Notes under the pieces: model-generated | Told to the model about the DNA's origin: nothing | What the model saw: only the letters and a program-made list of their open reading frames with translations | Database searches by the model: none | Assembly: GCF_018070345.1 (NCBI RefSeq) | Contig: NZ_JAGPXX010000002.1 | Coordinates: 62,001-126,000, forward strand | Origin: Streptomyces sp. F63 | GTDB taxonomy: Bacteria; Actinomycetota; Actinomycetes; Streptomycetales; Streptomycetaceae | Length of the DNA: 64,000 nucleotides | Direction: 5' to 3' | Position numbers and translations under genes: made by a program | Part shown: in pieces, positions 8,301 to 15,218 of the stretch | Layout of the letters: each line of letters starts with the position of its first letter | Position numbering within the stretch: position 1 is the first letter of the stretch

Positions 8301-10980
8301 CGCCACCACCTACGACTACAACGAGACGGGCCAGCAGGCCAAGCGGACCCTGACCTCGGCGGGCGGCTCTTCGGACCGCACCATGACCTGGTCGTACTAC
8401 CCGGACGGCTCGCTGAAGTCGCGGTCGGACGACGGCGTCCCGGTGGGCAAGTCGGTGGTCCTGGTGGACAACTCCGACACTCAGAACACAGCGAAGACCG
8501 GCACCTGGACGAAGGGAGAGGCCGCCGGTCAGCAGGGCTACAACCACGAGACCCACGCGGCGGGCACGGGCACGGACGCCTTCTCGTGGACGCTGAACAT
8601 CCCCAGGGACGGCACGTACACCGTGTACGTGAAGTTCCCGGACGTGGCGGGCGCCGCGACGACGGCGAAGTACACGCTCACCCATGCGACCGGAACGGCC
8701 GACAAGACGATCGACCAGAGCACGGCCGCGAACCAGGACACCTGGGTTGCGCTGGGCTCCCACTCCTTCCAGCAGGGCAACGACGCCAAGCTGCAGCTGG
8801 TCCAGAACAGCGGTGGCACGGTCGTCGCCGACGCTGTCAAGCTCGTGCGTGACACCAGCGGCGACCCGGCCGACACGGAGAACAGCGACTTCGCCTACTC
8901 CTACGACCTCAACGGCAACCTGACCAAGATCGACGACACCTCGTCGACCGCGCAGATCGACGCGTACACCGTCACCTACACGGGCCTCAACCAGGTCCGG
9001 AAGGTGACCGAGTCGCTGTCCGGCACGGAGAAGAAGTCCACGTCGTACACGTACGATGCCAACGGCCAGCCGGAGACGGTCACCCACCCCGACCAGTTCT
9101 CCACGTACACGTACACCACGCGTGAGCTGGTGAAGACGGTCTCGGTCGGCAAGACGCCGACGGACGCCTCGCCCAAGGCGACCTCGTACACGTACACCGC
9201 CCGCGGCCAGAAGCTGCAGGAGACCAAGGCCAACGGCAACACCGTCGACTACGCGTACTACCTCGACGGCGCGCTGAAGACCTCGGTGGAGAAGAAGGGC
9301 AACGGCACCCTCGTCGCCTCGCATACCTATGCCTACGGCCCCAACGGCAACAAGGCGCAGGACGTCGCGAAGAAGATGAACGCCGACAACCACACGGCGT
9401 ACCTCGAATCGACCACGGACTACACCTACGACCCGGCCGACCGGCTGGCGAAGTCGGTGAAGACAGGCAACGGGGCCGGGACGGAAACGTACATCCACGA
9501 CGACAACGCCAACGTCATCAGCCAGACGGTCAAGGGCACCACAACCACCTACAACTACGACCGCAACCGCCTGCTGAGTGCCACCGCCGGTGGTGTGTCG
9601 GCGAGCTACACCTACGACCCATTCGGCCGCCAGGAATCGGTCACCAGCGGCGGAGAGATCATCTCCCGGAAGGTGTACGACGGCTTCGACCACGTCATCG
9701 AGTCCCAGAAGATGGATGACACGGGGACATTGAAGTCGACGACGTACGCCTTCGACCCGCTGGACCGTACCGCTTCCAAGACCGCGGACGGCAAGACCAC
9801 CACGTTCGCCTACCTCGGCTTGGGCAGCGAGGTACTGAACGAAGCGGTCTCCGGCGAGCTGACCAAGTCGTACCAGTACAGCCCGTGGGGCGAGCGCCTG
9901 TCGCAGATCAAGCACAACAGCGACGGCACGACGGAGGACAGCTACTACGGCTACAACAGCCACACCGACGTCGAAACCCTCACCGACGACACCGGCAACA
10001 CCATGGCGACGTACGGCTACACGGCCTACGGCAAGGCCGACGACGCCGAGTTCACCGGCATCGACAAGCCCGACGCCGCAGACCCCGGCAAGGAGCCCTA
10101 CAACCCCTACCGCTACAACGCCAATCGCTGGGACGCCCACTCCGGCACCTATGACATGGGCTTCCGCGACTACGACCCGGGCCTGAACCGCTTCACCACC
10201 CGGGACATGTACAACGGCGCCCTCGCCGATATGAAGCTCGGCACAGACCCCTACACCAGCAACCGGTACGCCTTTACTGGGGGCAATCCGGTCAACTTCG
10301 TCGAGATCGACGGCCATGGCGCCTGCAAGGATCTCGGAATCTGCGAATTCGGCGGCGGCGAGTCCTCGGACGAGGTTGCCAAGGAAGTCGGCCTCGCCGG
10401 TTGCAGTTGGGTTCCCGTCGCAGGATGGGGCTGTGACCTGTACGACCTGAATCGGTCGATCGATGAAGGGGACGGGTGGGGAGTCCTAGCCGGTGTCATC
10501 GGCTTCCTGCCGTTCGGTGACATCGCCAAGGCGCCGCGTCAGCTGGACAGCATCAAGAAAGCCACCGACCTGAGGAAGTCCCCCGGCGGAGTCGTGGGCG
10601 GCAGCAAACTTCCAGATATCGACGGAAAGTGGCTCAAGGGTTCCGCCGGCAATGCCGGGAAGGTTCCGGGGCAGGTGGCGCGCGCCCTGCAAGGGCGAGA
10701 GTTCAAGGATTGGAACGAATTCCGAAAGGCGTTCTGGGTCGAGGTGTCCAAGGTTCCCGAGCTGGCCAAGCAGTTCGGCGACAGGGATTTCTACCGCATG
10801 CAGAACGGCGCAGCTCCGAAGACTGATCCCACGCAGGCGGTAGGGAAGAACAACAGTTATGTGCTGCATCACCGGACACCGATCCATGATGGTGGCGGCG
10901 TGTACGATCTCGACAATCTCGTGATTGTGACGCCGCAGTATCATGCTGAAGTGCTGGATCCCGGCTATCACTACGACTGA
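2359..10980 (+). CDS. Secreted RHS/YD-repeat polymorphic toxin with a colicin E-type HNH DNase tip
   Basis: Predicted 2,873 residues. GTG at 2359 is preferred because AAGGAAAGG lies just upstream and the next residues form a clean Sec signal peptide (cleavage near AYA/AP, residue 28); ATG 2335 is the alternative. Order: DNRLRE-type beta domain from about 335, interrupted by a golvesin-like domain (about 448-565); a fibronectin-like stretch (about 648-754); a second DNRLRE domain (758-948); many YD repeats from about 1230; a second golvesin-like domain (about 2030-2160); RHS core ending near GGNPVNFVEIDGHG (about 2640); a linker with hydrophobic segment (GWGVLAGVIGFLPF); and a DNase from about 2755. 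The DNase has FRKAFWVEVSKVPELAKQF and LHH (H2837, H2838), N2853 and H2862, matching colicin E9 H102, H103, N118 and H127. The YD repeats should form a shell enclosing the toxin. It likely degrades DNA of competing cells; the immunity gene follows 11 bp later. Confidence 0.9.
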   Translation: MRPRLGRLVACLAVAAVTSTALPQVAYAAPADDGDGKGIVDTIKGWFADDGDDGGGLDKPPSHNELEMADRQKLPKGKAAPKAKRVKELKGRRTANARFWQLSDGRVEAELSAVPTSYRSGTGEKTSWKSIDTTVRGTKAKGFEFANTTNNGRTWFGGDAGRLVRFASPSGRSVTLGLEGASGDLKPTAKGSTVTYKDAAQGADLEYAVGPGRVKENITLAERPDGPVRFTFTLDTAGLTPKAHKDGSIALYGELPHTPELVIPAPYMTDAKKAERSVFGRTYSTRVSQKLTRDGDSWKLTVTPDTKWLAAKERQYPVVIDPTITIAPSPSGSQDTMVLSDQPSVNFNTSWKLSAGKTDTGTSRSLVKFPLSEIPAGTQIDAARLEMYFDQAHTTNANDVTIGAYRATGAWTESTATWSNTSALVGELSGTSVQVDDGDPGTTAAVGTWKPGSQTYGIDGDYLYNKDSITTDTYTWQPRLPETASYRVDAHYVQYSDRATAAPYTVTGRDGTATYTVDQSAGSGGVWAPLKGGSQIWFSKGTAGKVVLGDTDASTAVTADAMRWVNPASIVKNTGEYNQWHKFPVTDTVQQWLDGTSANHGFVLKATNESTALTGGPRYEAGDGDYGGETSTIPRLTVTYGKVGTTLNSPTVIHGTGPELSWKAYSNTTGDSGLDIAEYQLHRSTQQAFTPSAATLVAPVDKAATSYTDTTATPTPDSSANEIGRSYYYQLAVQTKSGELLGSPTRVVGVPKAGRTMKLIQGTSGVTDTTLSSAQPNTNQNTISSWGVGQKWLSVGNNSSTYGKTRAAMKFTTSDIPTTATVLESRLFMWGAETTTGTNGAIYELHGLTRDFAETSATWNNADSATAWTAPGGDYSATVSDTVAQMSEVGRHWWDATSLTQGWIKTPAGNKGAMVRLKDESATGPQERTLFLASETSDHQLGPLLRVIYVDSTAEDTYYAPQTPARMTPNSTYTVDFTVTNTTSSAWASGERGLSYTWKLPDGTDVTTGGNQLSTAIPALSPGQSATIQAQVKTPINSDSGNKRTDYVLGWDVKKVSDGSWLSAGTGGIAPLKQNVAVEDPTANTLGLEKFYSYTGKNTGAGSTVMNNLASGNSVWSYNAFTNPGRGLTTFARFAYNSLDTSDTVSGAGWSAQLAGPIRLGAPLDFHPNPNANATEIRLPDGDGTTHVFTQQADGTWKAPAGVHYRITMKAGLDCTPDKDPVPDAWTLLRPDGTRFFFGCDGYMTSVVDKNGNTQTYTYEERKSNNKPTKFLTYITDPAGRQSLRVEYYKKGDASYDYIDDTGAKVTGSNLTNSKIYDHIKSITDISGSVSGLPVRKISFFYTPKGLLGQFTDGDGSGQPKVFTFTYDATQGNKNVKLVKATDPRGNGTDLAYYAPKEGDDPKYHWWTKTVTDRLGHDTGFAYAANATNTEFTDTTVTDAESHATQYVTDDFGRPVQTTNAKSQTSKLSWDADNNVTYLEEDNGAKTAYCYDQKTGYPLWQRDAENNKTGVPDQTTTCVTDTSQWPANAVTYEYQTRADGYSADLFRKTSQEGRAWQFGYDSFGNLTTVTDPKGVATTSVPDDYTTSYAYNSYGQLTKATDANGNPTEYKEFGPTGYPTTITDAKTNSTAYEYDERGQVTKVTDAHQKVTTQTYDTFGRPLVNTVPKDQAAGDLITTPAPVYDANDNITKSTAPNGAVSTAVYDDADQVSSATAPANNQTDPRTSTYTYNKVGNLKSTTEPKGTATTADSTDYVITNHYDEIYQLTSVVNATGDKLSYEYDSVGNVTKVIDPKKNATTDTTDYTTRTDYDLNHRVTVVTDTAGKTTEKGYDKDGLVTSTTDAESNTTLITYDERGKQTEVKVPHDGTSAITYRTTKYEYDQVGNATKVITPRAVAAGSTEAFTARTEYDELNRPVKQYQPYDPADSRYNNPGVYTQTVYDKVGRVKKTSLPPSEGETVRNETTNSYFDNGWVKSSTDPWDIATTYDYNETGQQAKRTLTSAGGSSDRTMTWSYYPDGSLKSRSDDGVPVGKSVVLVDNSDTQNTAKTGTWTKGEAAGQQGYNHETHAAGTGTDAFSWTLNIPRDGTYTVYVKFPDVAGAATTAKYTLTHATGTADKTIDQSTAANQDTWVALGSHSFQQGNDAKLQLVQNSGGTVVADAVKLVRDTSGDPADTENSDFAYSYDLNGNLTKIDDTSSTAQIDAYTVTYTGLNQVRKVTESLSGTEKKSTSYTYDANGQPETVTHPDQFSTYTYTTRELVKTVSVGKTPTDASPKATSYTYTARGQKLQETKANGNTVDYAYYLDGALKTSVEKKGNGTLVASHTYAYGPNGNKAQDVAKKMNADNHTAYLESTTDYTYDPADRLAKSVKTGNGAGTETYIHDDNANVISQTVKGTTTTYNYDRNRLLSATAGGVSASYTYDPFGRQESVTSGGEIISRKVYDGFDHVIESQKMDDTGTLKSTTYAFDPLDRTASKTADGKTTTFAYLGLGSEVLNEAVSGELTKSYQYSPWGERLSQIKHNSDGTTEDSYYGYNSHTDVETLTDDTGNTMATYGYTAYGKADDAEFTGIDKPDAADPGKEPYNPYRYNANRWDAHSGTYDMGFRDYDPGLNRFTTRDMYNGALADMKLGTDPYTSNRYAFTGGNPVNFVEIDGHGACKDLGICEFGGGESSDEVAKEVGLAGCSWVPVAGWGCDLYDLNRSIDEGDGWGVLAGVIGFLPFGDIAKAPRQLDSIKKATDLRKSPGGVVGGSKLPDIDGKWLKGSAGNAGKVPGQVARALQGREFKDWNEFRKAFWVEVSKVPELAKQFGDRDFYRMQNGAAPKTDPTQAVGKNNSYVLHHRTPIHDGGGVYDLDNLVIVTPQYHAEVLDPGYHYD

Positions 10981-10991
10981 GGAGGTGCGGA

Positions 10992-11231
10992 GTGGCGCTG
11001 GGTGATCTTTCACGAGATCAGCTCGTCGAACTCGTGCGGCGTATCGTCGCCTTCGACGGCACCGAAGAAGAGGTCGACGCCATGGAGCAGCTGTTCGAGG
11101 AGAGCGTTCCGTATCCGGGCGCATATTCCTTGATCTACCGACATGACCCGGAGCTCACTCCAGAGGAAGTGGTCGACACGGCCCTCTCCTATGAGGCAAT
11201 CGCGCCACCCCACAACCCGGGCGCGGCCTGA
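10992..11231 (+). CDS. Colicin E-type (Im9-like) bacteriocin immunity protein
   Basis: Predicted 79 residues, GTG start with GGAGG directly after the toxin stop codon, so it is translated with the toxin. The sequence follows the four-helix Im2/Im7/Im8/Im9 pattern: an LxxLVxxI first helix, acidic EEEVDAMEQLFEES, then PGAYSLIYRHD and a final EEVVDTALSY helix. In Im9 the region SDLIYYP carries the DNase-binding hot spots D51, Y54 and Y55. Here the aligned SLIYRHD keeps Y54, while D51 becomes Ser and Y55 becomes Arg. Such changes in the specificity helix are expected for a different cognate DNase. The pairing with a colicin E9-like DNase tip supports the call strongly. It should bind the DNase exosite in the producer cytoplasm and protect against sister-cell toxin. 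Confidence 0.85.
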   Translation: MALGDLSRDQLVELVRRIVAFDGTEEEVDAMEQLFEESVPYPGAYSLIYRHDPELTPEEVVDTALSYEAIAPPHNPGAA

Positions 11232-11237
11232 CCGGGA

Positions 11238-11274
11238 ACCGGCGGCCCACCACGTTCAGTGGTGGGCCGCCGGT
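11238..11274 (+). terminator. Terminator of the toxin-immunity operon
   Basis: A perfect 16-bp stem (11238-11253 with 11259-11274, ACCGGCGGCCCACCAC on the left) with a 5-nt GTTCA loop begins 7 nt after the immunity stop codon. It is followed by CCATTT. This ends the toxin-immunity transcript. Confidence 0.85.
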
Positions 11275-11285
11275 CCATTTCCCGG

Positions 11286-11417
11286 ATTGACCCGTCGCCG
11301 GGAGGTGTTCGGCGGGGCCGGCGGCTTGTGTCGTTGGACGGCACGCTGTTCGACGTGCCCGCCTCCGACGCCAATGCCGCCTTTTTCGGTAGCGGCGGCT
11401 CTCCTGCTTCACCGTGA
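11286..11417 (+). pseudogene. IS4-family transposase remnant
   Basis: The plus-strand frame reads VRRGRRLVSLDGTLFDVPAS and continues DANAAFFG before a stop at 11415-11417. RRLVSxDGTxxDVPDxxAN is characteristic of the region around the first catalytic Asp of IS4-family transposases (the Asp of DGT). Only about 43 residues remain, with no start codon and no downstream catalytic residues. It lies just after the terminator of the toxin module and so marks the right edge of the accessory segment. Confidence 0.6.
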
Positions 11418-11713
11418 TCCGGATCCCCCTCCGGACGAATCATCCGGATGACCAGGGCGGAACCAGCACCATGGGCCCAGCTGGCCCGGGTCACCCGTGA
11501 ACTGCGGAATCGCCTCGGGCTTGATCACACCGGCACCTGCCGGCCATGACCACCGTTGCCGCCATTGCCGCCGGCATCGCCCTGCCCCCGGGCAGCCTTC
11601 AACGCCGCCGGATCCCGGGGGGCCTGACGGGCACTCGTGTCCCCTCCGAGCGGGCAGGCGGACCGGCGGGCCGTGGCCGAAAGCCCGCGGGCCGGAGGGC
11701 AGGGGCGGAGGGT
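11418..11713. other. Gap between the transposase remnant and the PP2C gene
   Basis: No convincing gene. A 33-codon plus-strand frame from ATG 11447 (MTRAEPAPWAQLARVTRELR) ends at about 11548 and resembles nothing I recognise. The rest is GC-rich sequence without clear hairpins or repeats and is probably decayed mobile-element DNA plus the 3' flank of the phosphatase gene. Confidence 0.5.
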
Positions 11714-12853
11714 TCAGTCGCGGCAGATCATCAGCAGGGCGCGGTCGTCGTTGACGTCCTTCGCGACCGCCTCGATCAAGTGCCACGCGGCGCCGTGGAA
11801 GCCGGAGGCGACGTAGCGGTCGGCCTCGCCCGTCAGGCGGTCGAGGCCCTCGCTGAGTTCGCGCTCGGCCGACTCCACCAGGCCGTCCGTGAAGAGCATC
11901 AGGACGTCGCCCGGGCACAGGGTGCCCTTCACGGGCTCGAACTCCGCCCCCGCGTAGACCCCGAGCAGGGGGCCCTCGGCGCCTTTCTGCTCCCAGCGTC
12001 CCGTCCCGGCGCAGAAGTGCAGGCCCGGGGGGTGGCCCGCGGAGATGAGTTCGTAGTCGCCGCTGTCGAGGTCCAGGACGAGGTGGATGGAGGTGGCGAA
12101 GCCCTCGGTCCAGTCCTGGCGGAGCAGATAGCCGTTGGCGGCCGGGAGGAACTGGTGCGGCGGGAGCGAGCCGAGCAGGCCGCCGAAGGCGCCGGAGAGC
12201 AGCAGGGCGCGCGAGGCGGCATCCATGCCCTTGCCGGACACGTCGGTGAGGACGACCTCCAGGGTGCGGCCGCCGTTCGTGCGGGCCGCGACGACGAAGT
12301 CTCCGGAGAAGGACTGGCCGCCGGCCGGGCGGAGTGCCATCTCGCGGTGCCAGCCGCGGGGCAGGCCGGGGAGCTTGCTCTGGACGCGGATGCGTTCCCG
12401 GAGGTCGAAGAGCATGGTGCCGCCGCGCCGCCAGGGCACGCCGACGCGGCTGCGGAACTGGGCGATGATCAGCCCGGAGAAGCCGACCGCGCCGACGACG
12501 AGGATGTCGCCCGGGGTGACCACGGGAACGTTCGCGTACTCCTCGATCACCGACGCCTCGATGATGAGCGCACCGGCCGCCGCCGCGTACATCAGCAGCA
12601 CGCTGGACGGCCGCAGCAGCAGCCCGGCGGCGACGATCGGGAGCACCAGGGCGGAGGGCGGGCACCACAGGGGCGCCGCCATGGTCCCGGCCGCGATGGC
12701 GGGGACGCTGAGCAGCAGGGCGACGAGGGCGATCCAGTCGGAGCCGTCACCGCGGAAGTAATCCACGGCGGCCTTGCGCAGCCCGATCCGGACCCGGTGC
12801 GTCCTTCTGCGCATGCGGGCCGTGAACGTCTCCACCCTCACCTCGTGTGCCAT
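11714..12853 (-). CDS. Membrane-bound SpoIIE/PP2C-type serine/threonine phosphatase
   Basis: Predicted 379 residues. The N-terminal 35 residues are basic; about four transmembrane helices follow (about 41-60, 66-82, 84-103, 115-133). The C-terminal PP2C domain of SpoIIE type shows SFSGDFVVAA (metal Asp at about 185), DVSGKGMDAA (204-213), SAGHPPGLHF, and FTDGLVESAE. Such proteins dephosphorylate phospho-Ser/Thr on regulators, often anti-sigma-factor antagonists, in actinobacterial stress or development networks. No PAS, GAF or HATPase domain is present, so the membrane part may be the sensor. It is divergent from the Eis-like gene across a 150-bp gap. The partner regulator is not encoded nearby. 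Confidence 0.88.
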   Translation of the reverse strand: MAHEVRVETFTARMRRRTHRVRIGLRKAAVDYFRGDGSDWIALVALLLSVPAIAAGTMAAPLWCPPSALVLPIVAAGLLLRPSSVLLMYAAAAGALIIEASVIEEYANVPVVTPGDILVVGAVGFSGLIIAQFRSRVGVPWRRGGTMLFDLRERIRVQSKLPGLPRGWHREMALRPAGGQSFSGDFVVAARTNGGRTLEVVLTDVSGKGMDAASRALLLSGAFGGLLGSLPPHQFLPAANGYLLRQDWTEGFATSIHLVLDLDSGDYELISAGHPPGLHFCAGTGRWEQKGAEGPLLGVYAGAEFEPVKGTLCPGDVLMLFTDGLVESAERELSEGLDRLTGEADRYVASGFHGAAWHLIEAVAKDVNDDRALLMICRD

Positions 12854-13003
12854 TTCACCGGGACCCTATCCACCCGTTCGGCGGCGCGTCGATTCACGGC
12901 GCGTCGGAATCCGCGGATCGTTGCGCCCGCCCCGCCTCCGTGCGCTCCCGACGCACCCGAAACCCGGTCGCCCGTTCGGAATGCTGCTGGTAGTGATGGG
13001 CTC

Positions 13004-14233
13004 ATGACCACAGAGACGCGGGTACTGCGACCCGCGGAATGGGACGAATGGTATGGGCGGCTGGAACTGGCGTTCGGCGGGATCCCCGAAGCCCCGCAGG
13101 AACGCGAACTCTGGCGCGGCCTCACCGAGTACGACCGTTCGATCGGCGTCTGGGAGGACGGCAATTGCGTCGGCACGGCCGGCGCCTTCAGTTTCCGGAT
13201 GACGGTGCCGGGCGGGGCACCGGCACCGGCGGCCGGGGTGACCATGGTGAGCGTCCTGGCGACGCACCGCCGGCGGGGGATTCTCACGGGCATGATGCGG
13301 CGCGTGCTGGACGACGTGCGCGCACTCGGTGAGCCGCTCGCCGTACTCACCGCCTCCGAGCCGGGCATCTACGGCCGGTTCGGATACGGCATCGCGTCCC
13401 AGGAGCTCGCTCTGGAGATCGACACGGAACGGGCCGGACTGCGGGTGCCGGACCGCACGGATGACGTAACGCTGCGGCTGGCCGCGCCCGGTGACGTCCA
13501 GGACCGGTGCGAGGCGGTCTACGCCCGGCGGGTGCCCGCCCGGCCCGGGATGCTCGCCCGGTCGCCGGGGTGGGAGCGGCTGCCGCTGCTCGACCCGAAG
13601 GCGAGCCGGGCGGGTGCCTCGCCGCTGCAGTGCGTGCTGGCCGAGCGGGACGGCGAGACGGCCGGCTACGCACGCTACGCGCTCAAGCCCGAGTGGGGCC
13701 CGCGGGGGGCGGACGGCACGGTCGTCCTGCGCGATCTGGAGGCGCTGGACCCGGCGGCGTCCGCGGCGCTCTGGCGCTTCCTCTTCGGGATCGACCTGAC
13801 CTCGCGGCTGGCGGTGCGGAGCCGTCCGGTCGACGATCCGCTGCTGCATCTGGTGTCCGATGTCCGCCGCTGCTCGCCGCGGCTCCGCGACGGGCTGCAT
13901 CTGCGCGTGGTGGACGTGGGCGCGGCCCTGGAGGCGCGGACCTACGCCTGCCCGGTGGACGTCGTGCTGGAGGTCACCGACGCCTTCTGCCCCTGGAACG
14001 AGGGACGCTGGCGGCTGAGCGGCGACGCGAAGGGCGCCACCTGTACCCGCACCTCGGACGCGGCCGAACTGTCGCTCTCCGTACGGGAACTGGGGTCCGC
14101 CTATCTGGGTGGCTTCTCGCTGGCCGCGCTGGCGGGCACCGGCCGGGTGCGCGAGGTGCACCGGCACGCTCTCGGCCGGACGTCGCGCGCCTTTCTCGGC
14201 GATGTCGCGCCCTGGCTGCCGCACGGCTTCTGA
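13004..14233 (+). CDS. Eis-like GNAT N-acetyltransferase
   Basis: Predicted 409 residues, the usual size for Eis (about 400). The N-terminal GNAT domain includes VSVLATHRRRGILTGMMRRV, the acetyl-CoA pyrophosphate-binding loop. EPGIYGRFGYG follows; the Tyr here corresponds to the general acid of Mycobacterium tuberculosis Eis. A second GNAT-like half and a C-terminal sterol-carrier-like domain follow (YLGGFSLAALAGTGRVREV). The protein ends in Phe (PHGF), matching Eis, where the C-terminal carboxylate of Phe is used as base. Eis enzymes acetylate several amines of aminoglycosides and related substrates; the native substrate here is unknown. The ATG at 13004 gives the standard N-terminus. It stands alone, divergent from the phosphatase gene. 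Confidence 0.88.
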   Translation: MTTETRVLRPAEWDEWYGRLELAFGGIPEAPQERELWRGLTEYDRSIGVWEDGNCVGTAGAFSFRMTVPGGAPAPAAGVTMVSVLATHRRRGILTGMMRRVLDDVRALGEPLAVLTASEPGIYGRFGYGIASQELALEIDTERAGLRVPDRTDDVTLRLAAPGDVQDRCEAVYARRVPARPGMLARSPGWERLPLLDPKASRAGASPLQCVLAERDGETAGYARYALKPEWGPRGADGTVVLRDLEALDPAASAALWRFLFGIDLTSRLAVRSRPVDDPLLHLVSDVRRCSPRLRDGLHLRVVDVGAALEARTYACPVDVVLEVTDAFCPWNEGRWRLSGDAKGATCTRTSDAAELSLSVRELGSAYLGGFSLAALAGTGRVREVHRHALGRTSRAFLGDVAPWLPHGF

Positions 14234-14388
14234 GCGGGGGGACCGGGCCGTGCTCCGGCTGCCGCGCGGCCGCGGAAGGGGGCGGCGGAACGCGGCTGCG
14301 CAACACGGCGGCGCCGGACGGGCCGGCGCGGCCGTTGCCGTCCCCTCGCGGGCCGCCGCCCCCACTCTCCGGCGGCGCCCGAGCGGGC

Positions 14389-15198
14389 TCAGCCGGGCTG
14401 GCAGCCGGGGCACCAGAAGAGGTTGCGGGCGGCCAGTTCCGCCGTGCGGACCTCGCCGCCGCAGATGTGGCAGGGCAGACCGGTGCGGCGGTAGACGTAC
14501 ACCTCGCCGCCGTGGTCGTCGACGCGGGGCGGGCGGCCCATCGCCTCCGGGGTGTGCTCGGGGCGGACGGTGTCGATCCGGTTGTTCCGTACGCCCTCGC
14601 GCATCAGCGTGACCAGATCGGCCCAGATCGCGTCCCATTCGGCGCGGGTCAGATCGCGGCCCGCGCGGTAGGGGTCGATGCCGTGCCGGAAGAGGACTTC
14701 GGCGCGGTAGACGTTGCCGACGCCCGCGACGACCTTCTGGTCCATCAGCAGGGCGGCGACGCTACTGCGGCTGCGGCTGATGCGCCGCCAGGCCCGCTCC
14801 CCGTCGTCGCCCGGGCGGAGCGGGTCCGGGCCGAGCCGGTCGTGTATGGCCCGCTTGTCCTCGTCGGTGAGCAGGGCACAGGTGGTGGGGCCGCGCAGGT
14901 CCGCGAACGCCTCGGGGTTCGCCAGGCGCAGCCGTACGGTCTCGGCGGGCGGCGGCGCGGGGGCCGGGCCGAAGCCCAGTTTGCCGAAGAGGCCGAGGTG
15001 GATGTGGATCCAGGTGGCGCCGGGGAAGCCGAGGAAGAGGTGCTTGCCGTGGGCCTCGGCGGTCTCCATGATCCGGCCGTCGACCAGGGCGGCGCCGTCG
15101 GCGAACTTGCCCTGCGGGCTGGTGGCGCGCACGGCGCGGCCGCCGAACCGGGAGAGGTGGTCGGCGGCCAGCCGGTGGACGGTGTGCCCTTCGGGCAT
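14389..15198 (-). CDS. Nei2-type endonuclease VIII / Fpg-family DNA glycosylase
   Basis: Predicted 269 residues, typical for the family. It starts MPEGHTVHR; after Met removal, Pro is the catalytic nucleophile and Glu the second active residue. A helix-two-turn-helix region (MDQKVVAGVGNVYRAEVLF) and a C-terminal zinc finger (CHIC ... CPGC) with NLFWCPGC follow. The MPEGHTVHR start and the finger are typical of actinobacterial Nei2, which removes oxidised pyrimidines and nicks abasic sites. It lies 20 bp downstream of rpiB on the same strand and is probably co-transcribed with it, an arrangement common in streptomycetes. It is convergent with the Eis-like gene. Confidence 0.9.
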   Translation of the reverse strand: MPEGHTVHRLAADHLSRFGGRAVRATSPQGKFADGAALVDGRIMETAEAHGKHLFLGFPGATWIHIHLGLFGKLGFGPAPAPPPAETVRLRLANPEAFADLRGPTTCALLTDEDKRAIHDRLGPDPLRPGDDGERAWRRISRSRSSVAALLMDQKVVAGVGNVYRAEVLFRHGIDPYRAGRDLTRAEWDAIWADLVTLMREGVRNNRIDTVRPEHTPEAMGRPPRVDDHGGEVYVYRRTGLPCHICGGEVRTAELAARNLFWCPGCQPG

Positions 15199-15218
15199 GT
15201 GCTGCTCGGTTCCCCCGC

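Noticed and set aside
4831..10317. A 1,828-codon open frame on the minus strand opposite the RHS gene
   Set aside because: It is the antisense shadow of the YD-repeat gene: composed mainly of Val, Arg, Gly and Leu, no domain motif, and the plus strand has clear protein repeats and domain signatures.
11155..12668. Minus-strand frame opposite the immunity gene and the frame running from 12668 to 11409
   Set aside because: They overlap the well-supported immunity gene, terminator and PP2C gene in other frames and have no recognisable motifs.
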